Assembly: GCA_002118135.1 (NCBI GenBank)
Contig: BDIU01000091.1
Coordinates: 124,001-188,000, forward strand
DNA length: 64,000 nucleotides
Direction of reading: 5' to 3'
Source: Trebouxia sp. TZW2008
Lineage: Eukaryota; Chlorophyta; Trebouxiophyceae; Trebouxiales; Trebouxiaceae
Shown here one piece after another: positions 23,685 through 35,319 of this stretch. The position numbers and the translations under genes were made by a program. Position 1 is the stretch's first letter. Every line of letters starts with the position of its first letter. A model generated the notes under the pieces. The model was not told where the DNA came from. It did no database searches and saw only the letters and a list, made by a program, of their open reading frames with translations.

Positions 23685-23873
23685 GAAGCACTTCAGTGTG
23701 TATGACGCATCTGGTCTGGACCTACGAGCTACGCACTGCTTCAGCTGCAGGTCTACAGATGGCTGTCATGGCAGCGCAGACAATGTATGACCCCAGACGT
23801 TGTGCCGCTGCGCATTCAAGTGCACAAGCAGTGAAACGCATCGTCAGGGCAGCTGGCGTTATCACTTGGCGTT
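23685..23873. promoter_or_regulatory. Short divergent promoter region, Nepro / SDR
   Basis: 189 bp separate the two proposed start codons. Both promoters and both 5' leaders must fit here unless there are upstream non-coding exons. No TATA box is evident. Confidence 0.5.
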
Positions 23874-26800
23874 ATGCGTTTCCAAGGCTCGCTGTTGTCT
23901 TGGGCAGCAGCATATGTCTGGTGCCGAGCTTGCGACGATGCCTTCAGCACATTTCTGCGCTCTCGTGCCATCGGCAGCTGCAGATGTGCATTGCGCGCAT
24001 CGATCGCCGGGACCTCGCTCGCAATTTCGGGTTCTGCCGAGGTTCAGGGTAAACGGATCACAAACCCGCGAGACCTGTGCGCACCGCAGATCAAGAAAAG
24101 CATGTGTCGTTCGCGCGCGTGCAGGCAAGATTAACGTCGGAGTCGTGCGTCAGCTACATCAACTATGTGCAACCTGTGTGTGTCGTTCTGAGCGGTTGAT
24201 GTCGCTTTGGCAGGCTCCTCGTACACGCAGCGAAGCAGATCTGCACAAGACGACATGATACCTTCAGACGCGGAGGTAGTACCAGTAGAGGGCGTGTTCC
24301 GCACAGGTGATTGTCGCGACATTCTCGAGTTTTGCTGACCTTGATCAAGCTGTGACAGCTGTGTGGTTGTAGGTGAAAGACAGAAACTGAGAGGCAAGAC
24401 CGTGCTTGTGGCTGGGGCTACAGGCGGAGTGGGCAAGCAAGTTGTGCAGGTCCTTCTGCATGAGGGAGTCAAAGTACGGGCACTGGTCCGTGACTACACC
24501 AAGGCGGTAGGTGCAAATGACACCACACATCTGGTCAAGCCATTACCTATTGACATCGCCAGCCACATTCTGGCTTCTCAGACCCTTACTATGGTGCTTA
24601 ACACAGGCCAGCCTCGCAAAGCAAGACTTGACCCAAGACCTGCGCTGGAATGTGAAGTGTGTTATAAGCGTTGTCACACATTCTGACTTGACATGCTGTG
24701 TTGCTATGCAATGCAGGGCTCAGATCTGTACACAGGCAGTGTAGAGGTTGTCAAAGGAGATGTGTACCAATATATGACATTGCCTGCTGCTGTGAAAGGA
24801 TGGTATGCTTTTGCTCAATCAAAATCTCACTGCTCCAATATGAGTCAGGCGCAGCCATCAGTAATTATTGCTTGTTCAGCAAGTGTCATGTTGCTAGTGA
24901 ATGGCAACATGCAGTCTAGCACTCACAATGATGGCACAACATCTGATCCAGCATGTTTGCCGTCATGCTGTCTGGACCCAAACTGCAACTTCCTGCAGTC
25001 ACACAAACTGAGTCCCTGCAATGCATCAGGAAAACTTGGAAGCATCAGCAATATCAAAATGGTTGAACGGGTCTCAATATTGACACCTCTTGCTTGTCAT
25101 TGCAGTGACTTTGTGATTTGTGCCACTGGCAGTACAGACCGCCTAAATCCCTTGGGTCCTTTCAATGTTGACTATCAGGTAGTCAACTTCCCCAGATTTC
25201 TGTAGGTGCTACAACCATGCTGCAGCACGCCTACAGTGTTTTCTCTTTGTTACGGCTGCTTTGATTACCAAGAGAGTCAACCTGACATCGCATTGTCCTC
25301 ACTTGAAGGCACCGGTGCAGTCAGAACGTAGTGATTGGTTTTCAATTGCATTGTCGTTACAGCAAAATTGTCCTTGTATTCAGTGTCTCCACAACAAGAA
25401 GTTGCCGTATCAAAGTTGAGCAACTTGCAAGCTGTGCCCTTTGTGAAGACCATCTTTGCTGCATGACGATTGATGCATGCTCAAACCATAAGCGATTCAA
25501 ACATGCTGTGGGTGTGTACAGGGAACAAGGAATTTGATAGCTGCTGCTCAGCAAGCAAAGGTGAAGAAGTTTGCCCTTGTCACATCAATCGGCACAGATG
25601 ATCCATTGTTTCCCCTCAACCTTTTCTTCGGGGTGAGTCACCAGGCGTCCATCTTTATTCAGCCTATGCTGCTAGCAGCACAGATGAACTCGTAACTGTT
25701 AACACTGGTCATGCATTCATGCAGCAGTACTGCACCCAAAGCAGAAGCTTTCAAGTCAGCGCAGCAATCGTGGATGGCTGTTGAGGCCTTCACGCAATGT
25801 GTCTGATATCAACATGAAGAATGTTGCAACCATTAGCTTATGCTTCCAACATGTGTTGGCATCATCTGCTACACAGGTCGTTCTCAATATCACAGCAACC
25901 ATCTGTCAAGCTGGGCCTACCATATATATGCAACAGGCCTTGTGACCACAGTGTGTTGAGCAGAGGCGATTCTGTGCGTCGCAGATTTTGTTCTTCAAGA
26001 AAAGGGCAGAGGAGGAGCTGCAAAGGTCCGGCCTTGACTACACAATTGTGCGGCCAGGTGAACCCCTTGCCCACTTTCTAGGCTGTTGTCACAAAGATAA
26101 AATCAGCATGCATGTGCTGTCAATGAAGACAGCTTGCTGAGACACCTCAACACCTGCATCACTGTACAGACCAAGCTCTTCTTTTTGGGCGCTTCTACTT
26201 TGTACTGTCATGAACGACAAGCACAAAGTCATGTCGCAATGCGCTACAGCAAGTTAGCTGTGTCTGCTGTAGCATTGTGCTGAGCGGCACCCCAAGGAAG
26301 AGCTCTAGGAAGAGCCCATGAAGCACTCACTGTCATTGCACTTTCTAGAAGTTTGGGTCAGGAAAGGCAAGAAACCTCTAAGCTAGTGGGCGTAATGACT
26401 CAGAAACGACGAGGACCTTCCATGCCTGTGGGTGTAATGACGTGAGCCTCTGCATCTAGAAGCAGCCCGGAGTTGTGTTCACAGTCAACAGTATGTGTCT
26501 ACTGTGACCAGGTGGGCTCCAAGATTCTGTCCCAGATCGGCAACGTGAGGGAGGGATTGTGATGCTTGGGCCTGACTCCTTTGGGTTGCCCCCACGCCGA
26601 AGGCCTGGCAGCATACTCAGACGCCAAGTAAGTCCCTCACATCTCCCTTGACTAGATCTCAGTTTTACCTGCAACCCGGGTGCTGGTTTGGCACTCTTGA
26701 TGTGCGCCTCTGCAATTGGTATTTGATCTGTGTAATGTGAAGGCTGGCTGATTCTTGCAAAGGAGGCCTGGCAGCATACTGCGGCGTCAAGTAAGCTCCA

Positions 26801-27314
26801 CACATTCACTTGGCCACTTCTGACGTGGAAACCACGTTCACTCGGTCACTTCTGATGTGTCCACTACATGCCCCACGTTCCCTTTTATTATGCTCAGTGG
26901 TGTGCTTTGAGCGACACCTGTGAGCATAAGCATTATCTTTGACTCTGGTCATGCATGACCTGCACTGACCATGGATCTCCCATCTGATGCATGTCAACAA
27001 TTTGCTGCCAGTCTCAGGCTTGGCCTGAGACATTTGATGCATTGTGAGCTGAAGCAGGTGGTAGTACCAGCTGTAAATGCCTGCTGTGATGTTCATGTTA
27101 TATGGCGCATGTGGTTTCATGACGCATGAAAGGTCAAGCTGGGATGCGCGCTCAAGCAGCTGCCGAAACAGCAGCTTGTGTTTGTGTTCAGGTAGCTGAG
27201 ATCCTTGTGGATGCATTGGCTGAGCCAGCAGCTGCCAACAAAGTGGTTGAGATCATTGCTGACCAAAATGAAATTTTTAGGCCAGCGAGTGAATTGTTTG
27301 CAAATGTACAGTAG
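23874..27314 (+). CDS. Atypical NAD(P)-binding SDR, plastid-targeted, TIC62/At2g37660-like
   Basis: Extended or atypical short-chain dehydrogenase fold with a Rossmann NAD(P) site. Nine exons: 23874-24048, 24214-24306, 24373-24506, 24717-24802, 25106-25178, 25522-25632, 25985-26057, 26512-26627 and 27192-27314, giving about 327 residues in frame. Motifs: VLVAGATGGVGKQVVQ (GxxGxxG) after RGKT, VRALVRD, the GDV turn, VICATGS, KFALVTSIGT, and KKRAEEELQRSGLDYTIVRPGGL, which is characteristic of plant plastid SDRs of the TIC62 and HCF173-related group. The Tyr of a classical YxxxK site is not seen, consistent with an atypical SDR acting as a redox sensor, isomerase or scaffold. Exon 1 is rich in S, A and R and reads as a transit peptide, but its ATG is the least certain part. 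Confidence 0.85.
25239..25402 (+). repeat. Dispersed repeat family A, copy 3 (SDR intron 5)
   Basis: 164 bp, the same length as copy 2. It shares TTGTTACGGCTGCTTTGATTACC, GTAGTGATTGGTTTTCA and a CACAACAAGAAGT end. Confidence 0.78.
26760..26797 (+). repeat. Ghost copy of SDR exon 8 3' end
   Basis: AGGCCTGGCAGCATACT and the CAAGTAAG donor-like end of exon 8 (26601-26632) recur once in intron 8. Confidence 0.85.
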
Positions 27315-27919
27315 CGGCAGGTCTATGGTGCTGCATGTGCAGCGACGATTGCAAGCTGCATTACAGTGAACAGTGACTGTTGTATCATAGCAGGTCAGAT
27401 ATTCATCTCTGTGTATAATGTGGCATTGCATTGTAGACAGCGTTAATTAGAAATCATCGAAAAAGGATTGTGGGCAGGACTGCAGCAGGTCTTACTGTTC
27501 TGGGACACTGTTTCGACTTCAGACTGCAGCTATCAAATCAATAGACTGCGCTAATTTGGTTATGAGTGTGCGCATTGCACGCACAAACGTTTGATTGAGG
27601 GGTTTAATCAACGTTGAGCTGTGAATACCGACTCGGGACTGTACAAAGACAGTAACGTCTGATGGTGACAGGCAATGTCAACATCAGCACACGTGTTGCC
27701 TTTATTGCACGCTATGCAGCCAGAACATCCAATTTTTGAATGGTTTCAATAACACATGCAAACGAAAGCACAAGCTGGACATGTTGAAGCCAAAAACGCC
27801 ATCTGCAACGCTTGCTGATTCATGGCTGGCAGGCTTGACATGTCGTGGGTAGCAGTTTTGAATTTCGTGTGTTGGGCGCATTCATGATGTAAATCAGAGC
27901 AAAGAAGAACCAATCTAAC
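27315..27919. other. Convergent intergenic region, SDR / cystinosin
   Basis: It contains only the 3' flanks of two convergent genes; no gene or repeat was recognised. Confidence 0.5.
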
Positions 27920-30063
27920 CTAAACAGCATTGTCATGAGAGGTACTTGGTGGTGACGAAACAAGGTCAAGACTACTGCTTTTGTCCAAACGAGGACCTGA
28001 TAGGCTCTCTTCTGAGATTGAGATTGTGGGTGAAGCCAACAATGGCCGTTCTCCGTTGGCTGTGCTGCGCCTAGAAGTACTTGAATCAGGGCTGACCATA
28101 GTGTATCTGGCTTTTGGTGCTTCCTCCAACAATTTTGCATTGTTCTCTCTGTAAAGGCTGTAATGCTGGATCATGAACATAATGTCAAAAATGACGCTGA
28201 CTAGCCCCAATCCAAATTTGACTGGATCCCCAGTGACAGCTGACTTGTCTGATTTTATAAATGCCTCCATGCAAAGCTGAAAGACTGAGAAGAAGCCTCC
28301 GGAAAAGTCAAGCAGCACTTGATTGATATTCCAGCCCAATGTTGACTGCCTCTTGTAATTCAGCCAAACCTGCACATCAATCAGCATTTTGATTGCTGAC
28401 AGTCACAATTGCCCTTGATTATATTGACAATTGATCATACTTTCCAGCACATGTGCCACGTATTTGTGGCCCAGCATCTATTTTGCCAGGCTGGCTTGTT
28501 CTGAGCATCACAGTAAGGACAGTCGATGTTCAAGTATTGGAAAATCAGACAAAACGACTGCCCTTGCTGACAGGCAACCTCCCTTGCATGTCATCACGAG
28601 GACAGACACCATTGATTACTGCCATTTCTGCCAAGCAGTCTTGACAAGTACAAAACGAAATATTGCTGCTTCTTGCAGTCACACACATCATGTTGAGCAC
28701 GCAAGCAAGCACATCAGCCATGCTTATGCAAGGTTCAACTTGTCCCAGAAAATGTAAGCCAGCCAGCCAGCAAAACTTTATTCAATTCCTTTTATTCTGA
28801 GCATGTGCTAGACAGGCTCAGCAGGCCCAGCTAGGTACAGACTGGAGCAACCAGCTGTCTCCAACCAGTCCGATCCTGTGCTGTCCTAGACCTGGATTTG
28901 TATTGAGCATGGAGGGAAGTGAGGTCAGAGCTTACCTGAGGCATATACTTGAAGAAGGTCACACCCATTTTGACCCAACTCAGCCAATACAAGAATGTCA
29001 GAAGCGGGTACTTCTGGTTGTCAAAAACCACCAGCAAACATGAGATCAAGGACAAGACAACAGTGGTGCCGATAGCAGTGGCACACACAGAGGACACTCG
29101 CTGGTTGCCTCGCTCATAAATGAAACACTGTATGAGCGTCAGTCCAGCCAGCAATGCAGCATGCGTTGCAAAGAACACATCATTCAAATGCACTGCATTG
29201 CTGTGACCGCCATGCTTCATCCTGCACGACAAACGGCAAATGTCAGATGTTAGTCATGCACAAGGTCATGCTTTTCTGGCAGCTGCACCATTTGCCCCAA
29301 TGGAACATGTATCGGTAGACTCTGTGCGAATCTGACATTATGAAACGTGCAAAAAGTCACACAACCTCTGCAATGCAAGAACAATTTACTACAGCGCGAC
29401 TGCGCCGCTGCTGACAACTGCTCAGCATGTGGCAGGCATGCTGCGAACAACTGGGCTGCATGTCAGATGTCCTAAGGCAGCAAGCAGCAATGCATAAGAG
29501 CAGACACAACAATGCCTGCAGTTTGGTAATTGACTGTGAGTGCTGATGCTCATGCAGACAGAGAGGCCTTGCGATAAAGCTTCTGAGCACAAGCTGTATG
29601 GACAGAAGCAGCATGTACCTGTACTGTTCCTGTGTCCCTTCATCAAAATAGAATGCTATGTTGAAGATGGAGTAGCCAATGAAGCCCATCAAATTTAGGG
29701 CTACATAATCAAATGACAGACCGACAACACTCTTGGTCCTCCAGTTCAGCAAGAATTGTGGGTAGAAGCTCAAACTCCAAGTCAGGAAGTACAGCCAGCC
29801 CGAGATCTGCAGCACATTTTGCTAGGAAACTGCTGTTTGCTGATCGGGCTCATTTGCAGCCATGTGCAGGGACAAGTTGGATAATTGATGTACGCAGCCA
29901 GCAAGCCTACCGTAATGATTCGGTTGTACGGATATGGCATGGACTGATCTTCTGGCAAGACAAGGCCTAAGGTAGTCCCCAAAACCGCAATGATGAACGC
30001 CGTTGCTAGCTCGACCCTATGCGTGATCCAGAACGGGCCATTGCTTGACTGGTCTTGACTCAT
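27920..30063 (-). CDS. Cystinosin homologue (PQ-loop lysosomal/vacuolar cystine-H+ symporter)
   Basis: Seven-helix PQ-loop transporter that exports cystine from lysosomes or vacuoles in animals; in algae a vacuolar or endomembrane site is expected. Exons downward: 30063-29911, 29806-29619, 29221-28936 and 28369-27920, about 358 residues, in frame. The first PQ loop is LSFYPQFLLNWRTKSVVGLS, followed by FDYVALNLMGF and IGYSIFN. The second is FKYMPQVWLNYKRQSTLGW, followed by NINQVLLDFSGG and FSVFQLCMEA. The two Pro-Gln dipeptides and the conserved Asp of LLDFSGG are intact. The C-terminal tail after the last helix is Ser-rich and ends SHDNAV, without the GYxxphi-like lysosomal signal of the animal protein, as far as I can see. 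The ATG at 30063 gives MSQDQSSNGPFW. It is divergent from the Fes1 gene. Confidence 0.93.
28802..28875 (-). repeat. Dispersed repeat family B, copy 2 (cystinosin intron 3)
   Basis: On the minus strand it contains GACTGGTTGGAGACAGCTGG, CTAGCTGGGCCTGCTGAGCC and an AGAATAAAAG tail. This is the best-preserved copy of the family. Confidence 0.8.
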
Positions 30064-30488
30064 CTTCGTCACGAAACGTCTCAAAAGACGCGAGCCTGTC
30101 GACCGCTTCAGCGCAGTTTGCGAGGTGGACTTTGCCGTTGGCGCAATCGTCAAAGCTCACATGTTGCGGCGAATGAGTCTGAGCGGTAAGTGATTTTCGT
30201 CGCGCAAGCCTGCTCGGTGATGAACGTGAGCGCTGCTCGACCGAAGAGAGGACTCCCACAGGAGAGTTTTTGGCAGATCGCACGTGCACGTGCACACAAG
30301 GGCCACATGACGCCGCCACGTGTGGATGCTTTGCGAACTCACAGCATGCATGCGCAAGCGGAAGCATCGCTGACACCACCTTCCAATCCTGCTGTTCGCC
30401 AGCTGAAGATCGCCTTGGGAGGTGCTCGTAAAGATTTGGCGGACCTCACTAAAGGAGTGTGTACAAGGTCTTGATCAGCTTTGACAGC
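30064..30488. promoter_or_regulatory. Divergent region between cystinosin and Fes1 genes
   Basis: It is more GC-rich than average, as expected for a bidirectional promoter. An open stretch with ATG at 30307 (MTPPRVDALRTHSM) has no family resemblance and does not join the Fes1 frame. Confidence 0.45.
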
Positions 30489-33400
30489 ATGAGCGCTCCA
30501 GCATGGAAAGGTACTCAGAGCGCTTCATAGCGTCGCAGCTGATGACTGACACAAGCCACTTGCGGTTGGAAGACGCATTCACATTGATGCAGGTCTGTTC
30601 GACTGGTCGATGCAAAATCAGGCACCAAGTGGAGCATTGCCAAAGCAGGTCACACCAGAGGAGCAGAAATGGTCAGTGCTCATTGCCATTCACTTTCTCA
30701 CAGACCTGTCTGGCTTGCCTGCTTGGGCGAATTCAGATCCTGCAATGTCATCACCAAGTCATGCAAACGCAAAGTCAGAACATACACTACTGAGCAAGCA
30801 AGCATACGGCCGATTAAATCACATTGAAAGTGGGGTGGCACTTCACATCCTGTAGCCCAGGCCTGCACTGATATGGCACGTGATGTGTCTATAGCATGGA
30901 GGTCACTAGACGCAAAGCATATCCACACAGCCTGCTGCATGTCATTTGTACTTGCATATGAGAAAGTGTCTGAGAACGTATCAGCACTATATGGTAGTGC
31001 AGCAATGAGACCACAGCTCCAGCAGATAGAGCTTTTGCAGTGGCGGCCTTGCAGAATGCATCACTCATTTTCTTTAGCTGTGATGGTTTTGCCCAGCAAT
31101 GTATAAGCCTGTTTTGATCTTGTCTACAAATATGCAGGTTCCTCCAGCTGTGATGGTTTTGCCCAGCGATGTATAAGACTTTCATGTATGTGCAAGTATG
31201 CAGATTTCAGGATGCATGGTTCAGCGTATGCAAGACCTTGTGGGCCGCATGCCGCAGACCACGGCTGCATGAAACAAGACGCTGCTGCTCACTAGTGCGT
31301 CGATTGCGCAGGTTTCAAGAAGCAATGTCTCAGTATAGTAGACCATGTAGGCCGCATGAGGCAGATCAGGGCTGCTCTGCATCAATCCAAAGATCTGAAA
31401 CTGCTGCTCAGTGCTGTCTGCAATTGCCAGGTTTCAAAAGGCGATGGCTGAGTACAAAGTAGACCATGTGGGTCGCATGAGGCAGATCAAGGCTGCACTA
31501 ATTTAATGCAAAGACCTGCAGCTGCTGCTCAGTGCTGTGCTCAACTGCCCAGGTTTCAAGAAGCGATGTCTCAGTATACAGTAGACCATGTAGGCCGCAT
31601 GAGGCAGATCAAGGCTGCCTTGGACCAGTCTGCAGAGGCAGCTGATGCTGTACAACAGAAGGAGAACATGCTGGAAGAGCTGCTAGACATCGTTGACAAC
31701 ATAGACTATGCTAGAGGTGACATACGCTTCTGCGTAGTGCAAACATCCCTTATCTATGCTACAAACCCTGTCAGCTTTTCTTGCAATACACATATATATA
31801 GCTTGTAGCATGCAGCAGAAAGTTGCAAAGGCTGCATTAATTTGAGAAGCGCTGGGCAGCAGTTAGCAGCATCATGTATGCTGGCAGATCCCGTGATTTT
31901 TGGTGGAGCTGCCCCGTATGGTCAAAGAACTGAGCATTCCTGTGTTTCCTTTGTAGATCTGCATGCTATTGAAGGGCTGCCCACATTGCTGAGATTGCTG
32001 GAAAGCTTGCATGCTTTGCTTGAGCTGCTCTGCGTGTCCCTCACCCCAGCAATCTTGAGTCAAGATATGCCTCTTTTGCAGATCTGCACACTATTGGAGG
32101 GCTGCCCACATTGCTGGGGCTTCTGCAGAGCTCGCATGCCGGCATCAGATGGCGAGCTGCAGAGGTGGTTGCCACTTGTGTCCAAAACAACCCGCCAGTC
32201 CAACAGGTGCGATGCTACAACCCCCAGGGTTCCAGAGGGAACATTGCATGCAAGGCTGCATCACTTACTGAGGTGGATGCCACCTGTGTCCAAAACAACC
32301 CCTGTTCAGCATGTAAGCTGCTGCAGCAAGTCAAACTACCATACGAGACGCTGCACCAGTACGCGTCTTGGACTTCCACATTCATCAAAGCTGCATCATG
32401 CGAGCGGCTCTAGCACAGCGCGCAGCACACACTGCCGTGGCTTTCGTGCCCTGATTGAGCATCCCAGTTCACCGAAGGCATGGCTGCTGTGGTGATTCAC
32501 AGAGGGAGGAACAATGCTGAAATCGCTGCAGCTGATGCATGATGGGGTCTCTGAATCTTTGTCTGCCTTTGGGCTCGCAGCTAACATGTATGCTGAGGCT
32601 CATATGCATGCTGAGTTTGGTTGCTTTGCTGCTGCTGCAGTGGTTTATGGAAGGAGGCGCCACGCTCAAGCTGCTGCAGCTAATGCATGATGAAGATGAC
32701 AGTTGTTGCAGCAAAGCCCAGCTAACACAATGAGGTCCTGCAATCATTGCAGGGCCTTCAACTTAGCCTAGCATATATGCTGCAGTGGTTCATGTTGGAA
32801 GGAGCGATGCCGAAGCTGCTGCAACTGATGCAGGACGAGGATAACAGCTGCTGCAGCAAGGCCCTGTTGACGCTGGCCTGCCTCATCAGGCTCAACCCCC
32901 TTGCTGTAACGCATCTCCATACTGCTGCCTCAGATCAGGTCTGGCAGTCACCGCACCGTCTTGATCAGCCCGCATGCTGCTGCAGTGGTTCATGGAGGGT
33001 TGCGCAATGCCCAAGCTGCTGCAGCTAATGCATGATGAAGATGGCAGCTGCCGCAGCAAGGCCCTGTTGGCATTGTCCTGCCTCATCAGACTGAATCCCC
33101 TGGCCCTGGAGGTCTTCAGGCAGAAGCGGGGCGTCCCACAGCTTGTTGATGCCGTCAGCGACAAGGACACCAAAGTACAAAGGTAGTTTTCTGACTGTGT
33201 CACGATGTCTGCTTCAGCAGATGCTGCACATGCTGCCTACCTCATCAGACTCAGACCCCTGGCCCTGGAGGTTTTCAGGCAGAAGCAGGGCGTCCCACAG
33301 CTTGTTGATGCTGTCAGCGACAAGGACACCAAAGTACAAAGGTAGTTTTCTGGCTGTGTCACGATGTCTGCTTCAGCAGATGCTGCACGAGCTGCCTACC

Positions 33401-35319
33401 TCATCAGACTCAGACCCCTGGCCCTGGAGGTTTTCAGGCAGAAACAGGGCGCCCCACAGCTTGTTGATGCCGTCAGCAACAAGGACACCAAAGTACAAAG
33501 GTAGTTTGCTGCCTGTGTCACGATGTCTGCTTCAGCAGATGTTGCACGAGCTGCCTACCTCATCAGACTCAGACCCCTGGCCCTGGAGGTTTTCAGGCAG
33601 AAACAGGGCGTCCCACAGCTTGTTGGTGCTGTCAGTGATAAAGACACCAAAGTACAAAGGTAGCTTTCCAGCTGTGTCACGATGTCTGCTTCAGCAGATG
33701 CTGCACATGCTGCCTACCTCATCAGACTCAGACCCCTGGCCCTGGAGGTTTTCAGGCAGAAGCGGGGCGTCCCACAGCTTGTTGATGCCGTCAGCGACAA
33801 GGACACCAAAGTACAAAGGTAGTTTTCTGGCTGTGTCACGATGTCTGCTTCAGCAGATGCTGCACGAGCTGCCTACCTCATCAGACTCAATCCCCTGGCC
33901 CTGGAGGTGTTCAGGCAGAAGCAAGGCGTCCCACAGCTTGTTGGTGCTGTCAGTGATAAAGACACCAAAGTACAAAGGTCTGCTTCAGCAGTTGCTGCAC
34001 GAGCTGCCTACTATAAGTTTCAATGCCCTTGCCCTTGAGGTCTTCAGACTTCAGCAGCGCGCCAAAGCTTGTTGATGATAGGGCTGTCAGTGATAGGGAC
34101 ACAAAGGTACAAAGGTGTATTTTCAGCCATGTTATGCGCCATGTGTCCTCAGACAGGAGCTGGGCGTTCTTTTATGGCAGGAAGCCCTGCCCTGTGGCAA
34201 AGTGCAGCTTCAGCAACGTCATGATCTTACATGAACAAACGCCTGCTTCTCAGAACAACCATAAGGTCTCTCCAATGTACACAAACGTGCTCCTGCAGGA
34301 AAGCCTTGCATTTGCTGCGGCATGTGGTCCAGGCGCACACTCCAGATGCCCTTATTGCTTGCCAGCTAAGCGCACTGCACAAGGCATCATCATTGCTCAG
34401 CAGCCCAGATGATGACACATGGCAGGCTGCACTGGCGCTCTTACAGCAGCTGGCGCAACAGTCAGATGCAGCACAGCAGATGCAGCAGGTATGTGCTGTT
34501 ACTTCGCACGCCTTTGGCTAATTGACCAGCTAGCTGATGACTTTCCTGTGCCACTACTGCTGTGTGGCATGCAGCAAGGGCTTGTAACATGCGTCAAATC
34601 AGACCGTGACTTTGCATATTGCATGAATCTGAAACCTGAGCTGTCCTGCCAAGAGCTTTCAAGAGTGACTCATATTAAATGCGTTTGCATGACCTCGTCC
34701 GTACTGGCACATTGTTCCTTGTCACTCAAAGCGCACTCATAGCTTGTGCTGAAGTGAGTTGGAGCTGTTGGATGAAGCAGCAAATGGTTTCAGGGCCCCC
34801 TGCCAGACAAGCGTCTGTATGTTGAGCTGGTGCTCAGACGCACTGTCGTCAAAAGCAGTCTTGGCAAGCCTTGCGTGAGAGCTGTTTGCTTGGCGCAGGA
34901 TGCAGCGCTGCAAGACCAACTGCCGCATCTGCAGTCGAGGCTGCAAAAGCATCATTGTACAATGCAATTGAGTCATTCCATAGATGTTGTGCACTTTACA
35001 GGATGCAGAGCTGCGGGACCAATTACAGCATCTGCAGTCGAGGCTGCAAAAGCTGCAAGGCGAGGATAGGGAGGCAGTGCAGGAAGAGCTGACAGTGTGT
35101 GCACAGCTCATCAGATTGTTGCATCCTGCATCCAACAACACACAGTCTGATGAAGATTTGCCATCACAGAATTTAGACCCAGCTGTCACACAGGCAGACG
35201 GTGATGCAGTTCAAAGTCAGCATCAGAACCATCAGCCTGAGCAGCAAGTTGCGCAAAGCAATCATGCCCAAAGTCGACCTGCAGCGCCCCTCTTGCTGGG
35301 ACCACCGTCAAGACAGTAA
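30489..35319 (+). CDS. Fes1/HspBP1-type Hsp70 nucleotide-exchange factor (armadillo repeats)
   Basis: Promotes ADP release from cytosolic Hsp70. Seven exons: 30489-30510, 30593-30671, 31553-31716, 32082-32206, 32986-33182, 34299-34488 and 35002-35319. They sum to 364 residues plus stop with every junction in phase. The N-terminus MSAPAWKGLFDWSMQNQ matches the family opening (LLxWSxxxS). Armadillo-like segments follow: DLHTIGGLPTLLGLLQSSH, IRWRAAEVVATCVQNNPPVQ, WFMEGCAMPKLLQLMHDED, SKALLALSCLIRLNPLAL, and KVQRKALHLLRHVVQAH. The C-terminus has a short coiled coil (LRDQLQHLQSRLQKLQ) and a Gln-rich tail. Exons 3, 4, 5 and 7 each have decayed tandem copies in adjacent introns, and intron 5 carries a young five-unit array. 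Confidence 0.9.
31195..31549 (+). repeat. Three ghost copies of Fes1 exon 3 start
   Basis: Copies start at about 31200, 31312 and 31431, each with a CAG|(G/A)TTTCA acceptor-like start and GTGGGCCGCATGAGGCAGATC-like core. Each has stops or shifts; the intact exon begins at 31553. Confidence 0.88.
31950..32330 (+). repeat. Ghost copies flanking Fes1 exon 4
   Basis: One copy of the exon start lies upstream (31955-32010, ATTGAAGGGCTGCCCACATTG). One copy of the exon end lies downstream (32266-32328, GCCACCTGTGTCCAAAACAA). Acceptor-side ghosts sit before the exon and donor-side ghosts after it. Confidence 0.85.
32470..32930 (+). repeat. Three ghost copies of Fes1 exon 5 start
   Basis: Decayed copies at about 32480-32545, 32632-32730 and 32780-32910 precede the real exon (32986). 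All retain CTGCTGCAG-TGGTT and AAGCTGCTGCAGCTAATGCA blocks. The third stays similar into the NPLA coding segment. Confidence 0.88.
33183..34118 (+). repeat. Young tandem array of the Fes1 exon 5 3' half
   Basis: Five units of about 159-161 bp (33183 to about 33980), almost identical to one another and to the end of exon 5 (CCCCTGGCCCTGGAGGT...ACCAAAGTACAAAGGTAG), plus a sixth diverged unit to 34118. Each unit carries a donor-like AAG|GTAGTTTTC. The unit length, 159 in most cases, is divisible by three, so unspliced frames stay open across the array. Confidence 0.93.
34895..34960 (+). repeat. Ghost copy of Fes1 exon 7 start
   Basis: GCAG|GATGCAGCGCTGCAAGACCA and CATCTGCAGTCGAGGCTGCA duplicate the beginning of the last exon (35002). 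Confidence 0.88.

Noticed and set aside
33183..33980. CRISPR-like or satellite array
   Set aside because: The units are direct copies of an exon end with no repeat-spacer alternation, and the genome is eukaryotic.
33143..34075. 310-codon open frame as an independent protein
   Set aside because: It is an artefact of the 159-bp array: the unit length is a multiple of three, and the frame differs from the armadillo-coding frame.
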